Part shown: positions 8,220 to 17,097 of the stretch, piece by piece
Position numbering within the stretch: the stretch's first letter is position 1
Layout of the letters: each line of letters opens with the position of its first letter
NCBI RefSeq assembly: GCF_023746535.1
Contig: NZ_CP098747.1
Coordinates: 1,556,364-1,620,363, forward strand
DNA from: Sneathiella marina
GTDB lineage: Bacteria; Pseudomonadota; Alphaproteobacteria; Sneathiellales; Sneathiellaceae
Direction: 5' to 3'
DNA: 64,000 bases
Made by a program: the position numbers and the translations under genes
The notes under the pieces: model-generated
The model's database searches: none
What the model was told of the DNA's origin: nothing
What the model saw: only the letters and a program-made list of their open reading frames with translations

Positions 8220-9407
8220 ATGCCGCTTGAAATCGCCTATTCACCGTTGCTGGTGATGGCGTCAATTGCAATCGCGATAACCGCATCATTTACGGCCCTG
8301 AGGATGACCTCCAATTTACGCCTGATGACGGTGGCACAGCGAAAAAGACGGGTTGCCCAAGGTGCCTTGGCTCTGGGCGGCGGGATCTGGTCCATGCATT
8401 TTGTCGGCATGTTGGCCGTGGATATGCCGTTGTCGCTGGCCTACGCGCCTTTGCCAACACTTGGATCAGCCCTTATCGCAATTTTGGTGACGGGGGCGGC
8501 CCTGCTGTCGCTGCATTTTGGTGTGCGGAACAAGAAACGTATTGCCATCGCCGGTGTGATCACCGGCATCGGGATTGTCGCAATGCATTATCTGGGGATG
8601 AGCGCCATTTCCGCGAACTGTATTGTCACTTACAATCCGGTGGGGCTGGTGGTCGCGGTAACAATTGGTATTGCAGCGTCCATTGCCGCCATGGAACTTG
8701 CCTATGGGCAGCGCACCTTAAAAGCCGCTATCGCGGGAGCCGTCGTCCTTGGGCTTGCTATTTCTGCCATGCATTATTCAGCCATGTATTTCACAATTTT
8801 CAGCATAAATACCGATGTGGTTGCAACACCGGTTTTGAGTAAAGATACATTGGCATTGATCGTCGCTCTGGCGTCCTTCTTTATCTGCGGATTATTCCTG
8901 TTATCGGCCGTACCGTCGGGTGTTGAGCCTGCGACATCGACCGCAAATGATGAGAATGCCCCGGCAATAGCGGAAAATGAGGCGCTGCTGAATGGAAGGG
9001 ACGAGGTTACCGCCAAGGCAGCTTCCTCGGTCGCGTTTTCGCGGGCCATGTCTCAATCAACGGAGGATATAAATGATGGTCGCATTCCCTATGACAGAAA
9101 CAAAACCATCCGCTTCTTGCCGTCCTCAGCCATTCTGATGGCGCAGGCTGATGGACATTATACCAAGCTTCATAACGGGGAAGAGGAACTGTTCTGTCCC
9201 TGGCCAATTTCCCGGCTTGAGAAAAAGCTGAGCCCCAGCATGTTTATCCGCACGCATCGCAGCTATTTGGTTAATCGCCAGAAGATTACCGGACTGCGTC
9301 GTGACGGTGACAAGGCCTTCTGTTTAATGGGGGACGAGACGAATATTGAAGCGCCGGTCAGCCGCGGGCGATTGGCAGAACTACGTGAAATATTAAAAAT
9401 CGGATAG
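8220..9407 (+). CDS. coxC: Membrane MHYT-LytTR regulator, CoxC-like
   Basis: I start it at 8220 (MPLEIAYSPLLVMASIA) because a GGGAGA motif lies 5 bases upstream; the frame is open further upstream to 8091. The 395-residue protein has an N-terminal MHYT sensor of about seven membrane helices with repeated motifs SMHFVGM, AMHYLGM and AMHYSAM, thought to bind a metal. A linker leads to a C-terminal LytTR DNA-binding domain (about 300-395, with FIRTHRSYLVNRQKI). The same architecture is known for CoxC and CoxH of Oligotropha carboxidovorans. It would act as a membrane-anchored one-component regulator, plausibly sensing CO or another diatomic gas. It lies directly upstream of coxM. Confidence 0.85.
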   Translation: MPLEIAYSPLLVMASIAIAITASFTALRMTSNLRLMTVAQRKRRVAQGALALGGGIWSMHFVGMLAVDMPLSLAYAPLPTLGSALIAILVTGAALLSLHFGVRNKKRIAIAGVITGIGIVAMHYLGMSAISANCIVTYNPVGLVVAVTIGIAASIAAMELAYGQRTLKAAIAGAVVLGLAISAMHYSAMYFTIFSINTDVVATPVLSKDTLALIVALASFFICGLFLLSAVPSGVEPATSTANDENAPAIAENEALLNGRDEVTAKAASSVAFSRAMSQSTEDINDGRIPYDRNKTIRFLPSSAILMAQADGHYTKLHNGEEELFCPWPISRLEKKLSPSMFIRTHRSYLVNRQKITGLRRDGDKAFCLMGDETNIEAPVSRGRLAELREILKIG

Positions 9408-9428
9408 CTATTCGATTGGAGTTGCGTC

Positions 9429-9461
9429 CGCATTTCGTGCAGAATTTTCGCATTTCGTGCA
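9429..9461 (+). promoter_or_regulatory. Direct repeat upstream of coxM, candidate LytTR operator
   Basis: Two exact copies of CGCATTTCGTGCA start at 9429 and 9449, a 20-bp period or two helical turns, in the 188-base gap between the MHYT-LytTR gene and coxM. LytTR proteins are known to bind paired direct repeats on one DNA face, so CoxC is the obvious candidate binder. A TTnnnG pattern occurs three times on the plus strand at 9434, 9445 and 9454. I recall a TTnnnG triplet being described for the CO regulator RcoM, also a LytTR protein, but could not check that. No clear -35/-10 could be assigned downstream. Confidence 0.6.
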
Positions 9462-9595
9462 CCATAGGCGTTATCTAAGACTGTTACCTTACCTTCTGCC
9501 CAGATTTTGCCTCATGCTCTTCCCAACCGCGAAGTAATCGCTGGATCAGGCCAAAATCAGTGTCTGAATATTAATATTTAGGGAGGAGCATCAGA

Positions 9596-10459
9596 ATGAT
9601 ACCCGGGTCATTTGACTATCATCGACCGCAATCCATTTCCGAAGCTGTCGGCATGCTGGCAGATATGGGAGACGATGCGATCATCGTTGCTGGCGGACAC
9701 AGCCTGATACCGATGATGAAATTGCGCATGGCATTGCCAGAGCATCTCATCGATATTCAGGATATTTCCGATATCAAGGGAATTACCGTTTCTGGATCGG
9801 AGGTAACCATCGGCGCCATGGTGACGCAAGCCGAGCTGATCGGTTCGGAAGAAATTCATGCTGTCTGCCCGATTTTACGCGAAACAGCCCTGCAGATTGC
9901 CGATCCTCAAATCAGAAATGTCGGAACAGTTGGCGGCAATGTGGCCAACGGAGATCCTGGCAATGATATGCCGGCGCTCATGCAGGCCCTTGATGCGACT
10001 TTCGTCCTGGCCGGTGGATCCGGTAGTCGTGACGTCAAGGCGCGTGACTTCTACGAAGCCGCGTTTTTTACGGCGCGTGAAGAAGGCGAAATACTGACCG
10101 CCATAAAATTCACGGCACCGCCCGCTGGCCATGGGTACGCCTATATGAAGCAGAAACGCAAGATCGGTGATTATGCGACCGCTGCCGCCGCTGTCATGCT
10201 GACCTTGAATAATGGGACGGTAAGCTCGGCCTCGATCGGTCTTACAAATGTGGCGGATACGCCTCTTTATGCTGACGCTGCTGTGGCTGCGCTTGTGGGC
10301 TCATCTTTGGATGATGCCAGTATTAAAGCTGCCGTGGAGGCCGCAAAGTCTATTACTGATCCGGCCATTGACGGTCGAGGTCCCAAAGAATTTCGCACTC
10401 ATATTTTGGGCGTTATGGTTGAACGCGCCATTCGCGCTGCTGCGGCCAACGCGGCCTAA
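9596..10459 (+). CDS. coxM: Carbon monoxide dehydrogenase medium (FAD) subunit
   Basis: A 287-residue flavoprotein of the CO dehydrogenase/xanthine dehydrogenase family. The two FAD pyrophosphate-binding motifs are AGGHS at residues 32-36 and TVGGN at 111-115, at the positions I recall for the Oligotropha enzyme. A CO_deh_flav_C domain occupies the C-terminal third. It passes electrons from the CoxS clusters to the quinone pool. A GGGAGGAG ribosome binding site precedes the ATG. It is the first structural gene of the cox operon. Confidence 0.94.
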   Translation: MIPGSFDYHRPQSISEAVGMLADMGDDAIIVAGGHSLIPMMKLRMALPEHLIDIQDISDIKGITVSGSEVTIGAMVTQAELIGSEEIHAVCPILRETALQIADPQIRNVGTVGGNVANGDPGNDMPALMQALDATFVLAGGSGSRDVKARDFYEAAFFTAREEGEILTAIKFTAPPAGHGYAYMKQKRKIGDYATAAAAVMLTLNNGTVSSASIGLTNVADTPLYADAAVAALVGSSLDDASIKAAVEAAKSITDPAIDGRGPKEFRTHILGVMVERAIRAAAANAA

Positions 10460-10481
10460 TCACATCTTGTCGGAGAAAAAA

Positions 10482-10973
10482 ATGTCAAAAATGCATGTTA
10501 AAATGACGGTAAACGGCAAGGAAGTGGAAGCCCTAGCCGAGCCGCGCACGCTCTTAATTCACTTCCTTCGCGAAGATCAACAACTGACCGGTCCGCATAT
10601 TGGCTGTGATACGGGTCATTGTGGGGCCTGTACAGTCGATATGGATGGAAAGTCGGTTAAGTCTTGTATGACCTTTGTCGGCCAATCCAACGGAAAAAAT
10701 GTCACCACAATAGAAGGAATTGCGCATCCCGACGGCACCTTGCATGCCTTACAGGAAGCGTTTCGGGAGCATCACGGGTTGCAATGCGGGTTTTGCACAC
10801 CGGGAATGATTACCCGGGCGCATCGTTTGCTCCAGGAAAATCCATCACCGACGGAAGAGGAAATTCGCTATGGAATTTCCGGCAATCTTTGTCGGTGCAC
10901 CGGATATCAGAATATTGTCAAGGCCATCACGGTCGCTGCGGATATGCTCAACGCTCAGGAGGCAGCAGAATAA
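10482..10973 (+). CDS. coxS: Carbon monoxide dehydrogenase small [2Fe-2S] subunit
   Basis: The 163-residue start at 10482 ([16 protein letters not shown]) follows a CGGAG site; the open frame extends upstream into coxM and that part is discarded. The N-terminal plant-type ferredoxin domain carries Cys42, 47, 50 and 62. The C-terminal helical domain carries Cys102, 105, 137 and 139 (QCGFCTPGM and [10 protein letters not shown]). All eight ligands of the two clusters are present. The subunit conducts electrons from the CoxL molybdenum-copper site to CoxM. It lies 22 bases after coxM and its stop precedes the coxL start by one base. Confidence 0.95.
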   Translation: MSKMHVKMTVNGKEVEALAEPRTLLIHFLREDQQLTGPHIGCDTGHCGACTVDMDGKSVKSCMTFVGQSNGKNVTTIEGIAHPDGTLHALQEAFREHHGLQCGFCTPGMITRAHRLLQENPSPTEEEIRYGISGNLCRCTGYQNIVKAITVAADMLNAQEAAE

Positions 10974-10974
10974 C

Positions 10975-13398
10975 ATGAATGATCAAGCACCCCTATCCCG
11001 GGAAGATCGGGTAAAAAACCTTAAAGGTATCGGCTCAGAACGGAAACGCGTCGAGGATGCCAGATTTACGCAAGGCAAAGGTAACTATGTTGACGATATA
11101 AATTTACCGGGCATGTTGTTCGGCGATTTCGTCCGCTCCCCTTACGGTCACGCGCGGATCAAAAGCATCGATAAGGAAGCGGCGCTGGCAGTGCCCGGCG
11201 TTGTTGCGGTTTTGACGGCAGAAGATCTCAAACCGCTTAACCTCCATTATATGCCGACTTTGGCCGGGGATGTGCAGGCGGTTCTTGCGGACGAGAAAGT
11301 CCTGTTTCAAAGCCAGGAAGTCGCCTTTGTCATCGCTGAAGATCGCTACATCGCGGCCGATGCTGTCGAGCTGGTGGAAGTGGATTATGAGGAATTGCCG
11401 GCTTTGACCGATGCCTTTAAGGCATTGGATGAAGATGCGCCGTTACTCCGCGAAGATATAAAGGATAAAATGGAAGGGGCCCATGGTCCCCGTAAGCATC
11501 ATAACCATATCTTTCTGTGGGAAGAGGGCGATAAGGATGGCACGGAAAAAGCGCTGTCTGATGCGGAAGTGGTTGCCGAAGAATTGATTACGTATCAACG
11601 GGTCCATCCTTGCCCGCTGGAAACCTGCGGCTGTGTGGCCTCTATGGACAAGATCAACGGCAAACTGACTTTGTGGGGTACTTTTCAGGCGCCGCACGCG
11701 GTTCGAACAGTGGCCTCCCTGATCACCAACATCGCGGAGCATAATATCCGGGTGGTTTCACCTGATATAGGCGGCGGCTTCGGCAACAAGGTCGGTGTTT
11801 ATCCGGGATATATCTGCGCAGCCGTGGCGTCTATCGTCACTGGAGTTCCGGTTAAATGGGTTGAAGACCGGATGGAAAACCTGACGGCAACCGCTTTCGC
11901 CCGCGACTATCATATGACCGGTAAAATTGCCGCGACCAAAGACGGTAAAATTACAGGTCTATGGTGCCATGTGTTGGCTGATCATGGGGCTTTTGATGCC
12001 TGTGCGGACCCAACCAAGTTCCCGGCAGGATTTTTCCATATCGTGACCGGGTCCTATGATATTCCGGTGGCTTATGTTGGCGTTGACGGTGTCTATACAA
12101 ATAAGGCGCCGGGCGGGGTGGCGTATCGTTGTTCGTTCCGGGTAACGGAAGCGGCGTATTTGATTGAGCGCATGATTGAAATTCTGGCGCTGAAACTGGA
12201 TATGGATCCTGTGGAACTTCGAATGAAGAACTTCATCCGAAAGGAGCAATTCCCGTATCAGTCCGCACTTGGATGGGAATATGACAGCGGTGACTATCAT
12301 ACAGCCATGGAAAAAGGCATGGCCGCAGTCGAATATGACGCCCTGCGCAAAGAACAGGCCGAAAACCGGGCCGCCTTTGATCGCGGGGAAACCCGGACCT
12401 TGATGGGGGTCGGTACAGCCTTCTTCACGGAGATCGTTGGTGCCGGGCCGGTAAAGAACTGCGACATACTTGGTCTTGGCATGTTTGACAGCTGCGAAAT
12501 TCGCATCCATCCGACCGGGTCGGCCATTGCGCGTCTTGGTACCATTAGCCAGGGGCAGGGGCATGCAACGACATTTGCCCAGATTCTGGCAACTGAAATT
12601 GGTATCCCGGCGGAAGATATTACCCTGGAGGAAGGGGATACGGACACGGCGCCTTATGGTCTGGGGACCTATGGCTCGCGGTCGACGCCGGTGGCCGGTG
12701 CCGCCACCGCCATGGCCGGGCGAAAGATCCGCGCCAAGGCGCAGATGATTGCGGCGTATTTGCTGGAAGTCCATGAAGGAGATCTGGAATGGGATGTGGA
12801 CCGGTTCCAGATCAAGGGAAATCCGGAAGCCCATAAAACCATGAAAGAGCTGGCCTTTGCATCCTACAATCAGGCCATTCCGGGATTGGAGCCCGGCCTT
12901 GAAGCGGTGTCCTATTATGATCCGCCGAATATGACCTATCCTTTTGGTGCCTATTTCTGCGTCGTTGATGTGGATGTGGATACTGGTGTCGTAGATATCC
13001 GGCGTTTCTACGCCTTGGATGATTGCGGTACCCGTATCAATCCGATGATCATTGAGGGGCAGGTTCATGGCGGACTGACAGAGGCCCTTGCCATCGCCAT
13101 GGGACAGCATATTACCTATGACGAAGGCGGAAATGTGCATGGCGGCAGCCTGATGGACTTCTTCTTGCCGACCGCCGTGGAAACACCGGTTTGGGAAACT
13201 GATTATACGACAACCCCGTCGCCCCATCACCCCATCGGGGCCAAGGGCGTCGGTGAAAGCCCCAACGTGGGTGGTGTACCGGCTTTTTCAAATGCGGTTC
13301 ACGATGCGTTCGCTCATAAGGGTTTGACCCATACTCAAATGCCCCATGATCATTGGCGCGTATGGCAGACTGCCCAAAAACTAGGGCTGACTGACTAG
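10975..13398 (+). CDS. coxL: Carbon monoxide dehydrogenase large subunit, form I
   Basis: An 807-residue molybdenum hydroxylase subunit starting at MNDQAPLSREDR; a longer frame upstream overlaps coxS and is discarded. It carries the form I active-site loop AYRCSFR with Cys386, the sulfur ligand of the catalytic copper, and KGVGES with Glu761. Both sit two positions before the Oligotropha residues Cys388 and Glu763. Form II relatives have AYRGAGR instead, so this is the true CO-oxidising type. It binds the molybdopterin cytosine dinucleotide cofactor and oxidises CO to CO2. An AGGAGG lies 12 bases before the start, inside coxS. Confidence 0.95.
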   Translation: MNDQAPLSREDRVKNLKGIGSERKRVEDARFTQGKGNYVDDINLPGMLFGDFVRSPYGHARIKSIDKEAALAVPGVVAVLTAEDLKPLNLHYMPTLAGDVQAVLADEKVLFQSQEVAFVIAEDRYIAADAVELVEVDYEELPALTDAFKALDEDAPLLREDIKDKMEGAHGPRKHHNHIFLWEEGDKDGTEKALSDAEVVAEELITYQRVHPCPLETCGCVASMDKINGKLTLWGTFQAPHAVRTVASLITNIAEHNIRVVSPDIGGGFGNKVGVYPGYICAAVASIVTGVPVKWVEDRMENLTATAFARDYHMTGKIAATKDGKITGLWCHVLADHGAFDACADPTKFPAGFFHIVTGSYDIPVAYVGVDGVYTNKAPGGVAYRCSFRVTEAAYLIERMIEILALKLDMDPVELRMKNFIRKEQFPYQSALGWEYDSGDYHTAMEKGMAAVEYDALRKEQAENRAAFDRGETRTLMGVGTAFFTEIVGAGPVKNCDILGLGMFDSCEIRIHPTGSAIARLGTISQGQGHATTFAQILATEIGIPAEDITLEEGDTDTAPYGLGTYGSRSTPVAGAATAMAGRKIRAKAQMIAAYLLEVHEGDLEWDVDRFQIKGNPEAHKTMKELAFASYNQAIPGLEPGLEAVSYYDPPNMTYPFGAYFCVVDVDVDTGVVDIRRFYALDDCGTRINPMIIEGQVHGGLTEALAIAMGQHITYDEGGNVHGGSLMDFFLPTAVETPVWETDYTTTPSPHHPIGAKGVGESPNVGGVPAFSNAVHDAFAHKGLTHTQMPHDHWRVWQTAQKLGLTD

Positions 13399-13455
13399 GA
13401 CATTGGTCGGGGCCGGGTGACTTTTCCCGGCCCCGCACTATTTGGTAGGGGTAAG

Positions 13456-14334
13456 ATGACGGAAAACAGAAACATACGCGATCAACTGCGGGCGGCGGAT
13501 TATGTGGCGGATGACGCCCTGTCCACGGCCTTGCAACTGGCGATCAATCTCAAGCGGCCCTTGTTGCTGGAAGGGGAGGCAGGAGTTGGCAAAACAGAAG
13601 TGGCAAAAGCTTTGGCTTCTATCATGCAGACCAATCTTATACGCTTACAATGTTATGAAGGTCTGGACGCGGCTGCGGCGATATACGAATGGAACTACCA
13701 AAAGCAGCTGCTGTATATAAAGGCTTCGGAGCGGGAAGATAAAACGGCCTCGCAAGTCGAGCAGCATATATTTACCGAAGATTTTTTGCTCGAACGTCCT
13801 TTGCTACAAGCCATTGGTCAGGAAATCTCCCCGGTGTTGCTGATCGATGAGATTGATCGGGCGGATGAGGAGTTTGAAGCCTATCTTCTTGAAATCCTGT
13901 CTGATTTCCAAATTACGGTGCCTGAACTTGGCACCATAACGGCGACGTCAGTTCCGCATGTCATCCTCACGTCCAACGGGACAAGAGAGTTATCTGACGC
14001 ATTGCGTCGGCGATGCCTGTATTCCTATGTGGATTTTCCGTCGCAAGCGCGGGAACTGGAAATTATCCTGTCTCGTGTGCCGGATATTGAAGCAGGCCTT
14101 GCCGACCAGATATCTCGTTTTGTCCTGAATTTGAGGAAGGAAGAACTGGAGAAAAATCCCGGCGTTGCGGAAACGCTAGATTGGGCGGCGGCGCTTGTCG
14201 GATTGAAAATCAGCAGTTTGGACGGAGATCTTGAGACCATCCAGTCGACGCTGATCTGTCTGCTGAAAACAGAAACGGACCTTAAATCCATCACCAAGGA
14301 GGTTGCCAGCCGACTACTCGGTAAAGCGGCGTAA
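13456..14334 (+). CDS. coxD: MoxR-type AAA+ ATPase for CO dehydrogenase maturation
   Basis: A 292-residue AAA+ protein. I start it at 13456 (MTENRNIRDQL) after GGTAGGGGTAAG rather than at the GTG 39 bases upstream. Walker A GEAGVGKT is at 40-47 and Walker B VLLIDE at about 127-132, followed by a sensor-type Asn (LTSNGTREL) and arginine-rich segment. In Oligotropha CoxD drives insertion of sulfur and copper to form the Mo-S-Cu cluster of apo-CODH, working with CoxE. It follows coxL directly, and coxE starts one base after its stop. Confidence 0.9.
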   Translation: MTENRNIRDQLRAADYVADDALSTALQLAINLKRPLLLEGEAGVGKTEVAKALASIMQTNLIRLQCYEGLDAAAAIYEWNYQKQLLYIKASEREDKTASQVEQHIFTEDFLLERPLLQAIGQEISPVLLIDEIDRADEEFEAYLLEILSDFQITVPELGTITATSVPHVILTSNGTRELSDALRRRCLYSYVDFPSQARELEIILSRVPDIEAGLADQISRFVLNLRKEELEKNPGVAETLDWAAALVGLKISSLDGDLETIQSTLICLLKTETDLKSITKEVASRLLGKAA

Positions 14335-14335
14335 T

Positions 14336-15541
14336 ATGGAGCCCATTAGCCATCATATTCAGGATAAAAATATCCTCGAAAACCACCCGTTGGCAGCACG
14401 CATGGCCGGGTTTATTGATCATTTGCGCATGAATGAGTATGCCCTGGGTCCCGCCGAGACACAGATGGCATTACGCGTTATCGGTGATCCTTTTTCAGGT
14501 TTGGATGATGCTCGTCTGAAGTTGAAAGTCCTGTTGACCGGCCGGCCGGAGGAATGGCGGCAGTTTGACGATTTATTTGAGGCCTACTGGACAAGGCTCG
14601 GCAAGGAACGGGCCAGCTGGCAGCATGAGAAAAATGTTCGCAACCGCACCAAAGCCTCCCTGCCTGAAGCCTGGAAAGAGCATCTGTCAGCGTCGGTGCC
14701 CGAAGGCGGGAATGCACCGCAGATTGAGACCGAAGGCGTGGCGGAAGTTGAAGGCGAGGCGTCGGGTCGCCTGATCGCAACGGACAAAACTTCTCAGATG
14801 CGAACGGATTTACGCCAGTATGTGGATGCCGATGAAATCCGGGAAGCTGAGAAACTTGCCTATCGCATCGCCAGTGCCATGCGATACAGGCTATCCCGCC
14901 GGCACCGGTTGTCGGTGCAAGGATCGAAACTTGATTTGCGCCGGACGATCCGGCGGAGTCTGGGGACCGGCGGGGAGCCGATTTCCCTGAAATGGCGCGC
15001 GCGCCCCGATCGTCCGATCCGGCTTGTTGTCTTTCTGGATGTGTCCGGCTCCATGAAGCATTACAGCCGGTTTTTTCTGCAATTCGTGAAAGGACTGGTC
15101 TGTCAGTGGATGGAAGCAGACGCCTATCTGGTTCATACGAAACTGATCCGCGTCACCGATGTGGTCCGCGATAAAAACTCGACGAAGGCGATGACCCGCC
15201 TGTCGCTGATGGCGGAGGGGTTTGGCGGTGGAACCAGGCTCGGGCAAAGTCTGGCGCAGTTCAACTCTCAATATGCCAAGCGTAGCCTCAACGGTCGGTC
15301 GGTTGTTTTGATCCTGAGTGATGGCTACGACACCGGGCCGGCGGATCAATTGGCCGAAGAATTGAAACGCCTGAAAAAACGGGCCCCAAAATTGATCTGG
15401 TTAAATCCGCTGCTGGGCTGGCGACAGTATGAACCGGTTACTCAGGCGATGGCCGCGGCACAGCCCCATATCGATTATTTCGCGGCCGCCAATACGCTGG
15501 AAAGCCTGGCGGCGCTCGAGCCGGAAATCGCCAGGGTATAA
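14336..15541 (+). CDS. coxE: VWA-domain maturation protein CoxE
   Basis: A 401-residue protein starting at MEPISHHIQDK; an upstream TTG in the same frame lies inside coxD and is discarded. The C-terminal half is a von Willebrand A domain with the MIDAS metal motif DVSGS at 235-239 and GGTRLGQSL. The N-terminal region is the CoxE helical part. MoxR ATPases and VWA proteins act in pairs, and CoxD/CoxE are needed for copper insertion into CODH. The order coxD-coxE-coxF matches characterised CO loci. Confidence 0.9.
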   Translation: MEPISHHIQDKNILENHPLAARMAGFIDHLRMNEYALGPAETQMALRVIGDPFSGLDDARLKLKVLLTGRPEEWRQFDDLFEAYWTRLGKERASWQHEKNVRNRTKASLPEAWKEHLSASVPEGGNAPQIETEGVAEVEGEASGRLIATDKTSQMRTDLRQYVDADEIREAEKLAYRIASAMRYRLSRRHRLSVQGSKLDLRRTIRRSLGTGGEPISLKWRARPDRPIRLVVFLDVSGSMKHYSRFFLQFVKGLVCQWMEADAYLVHTKLIRVTDVVRDKNSTKAMTRLSLMAEGFGGGTRLGQSLAQFNSQYAKRSLNGRSVVLILSDGYDTGPADQLAEELKRLKKRAPKLIWLNPLLGWRQYEPVTQAMAAAQPHIDYFAAANTLESLAALEPEIARV

Positions 15542-15557
15542 GGAAGGGAGGGTTTAT

Positions 15558-16400
15558 ATGGTTACATCCAGGAAAACGCTCGATCTGATTGAGAAACTGC
15601 GCGCCCGCGGACAGAGTTTCTGTGTCGCCACCGTATTGCGGACAGCGGACAGCACTTCGGCCCGTGCCGGGGCAAAAGCCGTTGTGACGCCTGAAGGCGA
15701 TTTACATGGATTTGTCGGCGGCGGCTGCGTTACGGGCGCCGTGCGCCGGGCGGCCTTGCAAAGCCTTGAGCTGGGCGAGCCGCAAATGATCCGGGTCAAA
15801 CCCAAAGATGAGGTGGTGACAACAACCGATGTGGATGGGGTCACCTTGCATAAGTCCAGTTGCCCCAGCGGCGGCACCGTGGATATATTTCTTGAGCCCA
15901 TGAAAGCGGCGCGTATTCTGCTGATTTGTGGCGCGTCGCCGATTGCGCAAGCCATTCTATCCGTCGCACAATGCCTGGATGCCCATCTAATTGTCGCAGC
16001 CTCCGAGGAAGACCATGAAAAAATGCCGGGCGCCGCGGCTTATCTGGATGGCTTCGATCTGGATGCATTGACTTTGGATACTCAGGATGCTGCTATTGTT
16101 GCGACGCAGGGCAAACGGGACAGAGATGCATTGCGCGCTGTTATTGCCTCCGGTGCGGGGTACAAAGGGATGGTTTGCAGCCGACGTAAGTTGAATACGC
16201 TAAAAGAAGAACTGCTGAGTGAAAACCTCAATCTGAAGGCCGGTTTCGACGCGCTATACGCGCCTGCCGGCTTGAATATCGGTGCCATTGAGCCCGAGGA
16301 AATCGGCCTTGCTGTCATCACGGAAATCATCGCCCATCGTCGGCAACAGAGTGATCGACAACAACAACCGCAAAATGATGTCGATCAGGAAGTAGGGTGA
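15558..16400 (+). CDS. coxF: XdhC/CoxF-family maturation protein
   Basis: The 280-residue form starts at 15558 (MVTSRKTLDLIEKLRARGQ) after AAGGAAGGGAGGG. The longer upstream frame overlaps coxE. It has the N-terminal XdhC_CoxI domain (FCVATVLRTADSTSARAGAK and VGGGCVTGAVRRAAL) and a C-terminal Rossmann-like XdhC_C domain (ARILLICGASPIAQAIL). The family binds and sulfurates the molybdenum cofactor before insertion. It lies between coxE and the cytidylyltransferase, consistent with a cofactor-loading role. Confidence 0.88.
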   Translation: MVTSRKTLDLIEKLRARGQSFCVATVLRTADSTSARAGAKAVVTPEGDLHGFVGGGCVTGAVRRAALQSLELGEPQMIRVKPKDEVVTTTDVDGVTLHKSSCPSGGTVDIFLEPMKAARILLICGASPIAQAILSVAQCLDAHLIVAASEEDHEKMPGAAAYLDGFDLDALTLDTQDAAIVATQGKRDRDALRAVIASGAGYKGMVCSRRKLNTLKEELLSENLNLKAGFDALYAPAGLNIGAIEPEEIGLAVITEIIAHRRQQSDRQQQPQNDVDQEVG

Positions 16401-16401
16401 C

Positions 16402-17034
16402 ATGGCCTCGGTTCTGCAAAGACTGGATGTGTTGATGCTGGCGGCGGGGCAATCCCGGCGCATGGGGGCCGAAAATAAACTGCTGATGCCGTTCAGGTCG
16501 ACCACCCTGATCCGTCATGTGACCGAGCAGCTGATCGCGGCGAACCTTGGTGAAGTACTGGTTGTCACCGGGTTTGATGCAGAACGGGTAACCAATGAAC
16601 TACTGGATTTGCCGGTGAGATTTTGCCATAACAGCGATTACGAAATGGGTCAGATGTCGTCCGTTCGGGCCGGATGCCGCGTCCTCACGGGCCCGCGCGA
16701 GGGGATGATGGTGGCCCTGTCCGATATGCCCTTCCTGAGTGCAGAAGATTACTGCCGGTTACATAGACGGTTCCGGGCTCAGTCCGCACCGAAAATACTG
16801 ATCCCCGATTATGCGGGAGAACGAGGGAATCCGATCATTATTCCCCGCGAGTTTATTGCAGATATTGCCAAGGGGACGATGAAGGCGGGATGCCGGAAAC
16901 TGGTGCGCGATCACCCGGAAAAAACCGAGATATTTGCTGTGGATAGCAGTGCATATATCGCCGATATTGATACGCCGGGTGATTATGAGCACCTGCTCAA
17001 CACCGCGCTCGCAGCCCGGGCACCTTGTTGTTAA
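16402..17034 (+). CDS. mocA: Molybdopterin cytidylyltransferase MocA-like
   Basis: A 210-residue nucleotidyltransferase with the signature LAAGQSRRMG at 13-22 and ENKLL at 24-28, followed by ALSDMPF with the metal-binding Asp. This family transfers CMP from CTP to molybdopterin, making the cytosine dinucleotide cofactor that CO dehydrogenase requires. It starts one base after coxF, so the operon encodes its own last cofactor step. GTP-specific MobA is less likely given the XdhC/CoxF context. Its final codons and stop lie on the A-run that serves as the U-tract of the opposing terminator. Confidence 0.85.
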   Translation: MASVLQRLDVLMLAAGQSRRMGAENKLLMPFRSTTLIRHVTEQLIAANLGEVLVVTGFDAERVTNELLDLPVRFCHNSDYEMGQMSSVRAGCRVLTGPREGMMVALSDMPFLSAEDYCRLHRRFRAQSAPKILIPDYAGERGNPIIIPREFIADIAKGTMKAGCRKLVRDHPEKTEIFAVDSSAYIADIDTPGDYEHLLNTALAARAPCC

Positions 17035-17071
17035 AAAAAAACGGCCGTACCCGGGATCCGGGATACGGCCG
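17033..17071 (-). terminator. Rho-independent terminator of the VPLPA-CTERM gene
   Basis: On the minus strand an 8-bp stem (CGGCCGTA with its complement) enclosing a further GC-rich CCCGG/CCGGG pairing is followed by nine T. It lies 27 bases after the stop of the gene at 17098. The stem could also pause plus-strand transcription leaving mocA, but no T-run follows on that strand. Confidence 0.8.
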
Positions 17072-17097
17072 CTTGTCAATTTAGCAGGCTCGGTATG

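Noticed and set aside
11959-13230. Long minus-strand open frame (423 codons) opposite coxL
   Set aside because: Its length follows from the codon pattern of coxL, which has every expected active-site residue. The antisense product is His/Ile/Arg-rich with no recognisable domain.
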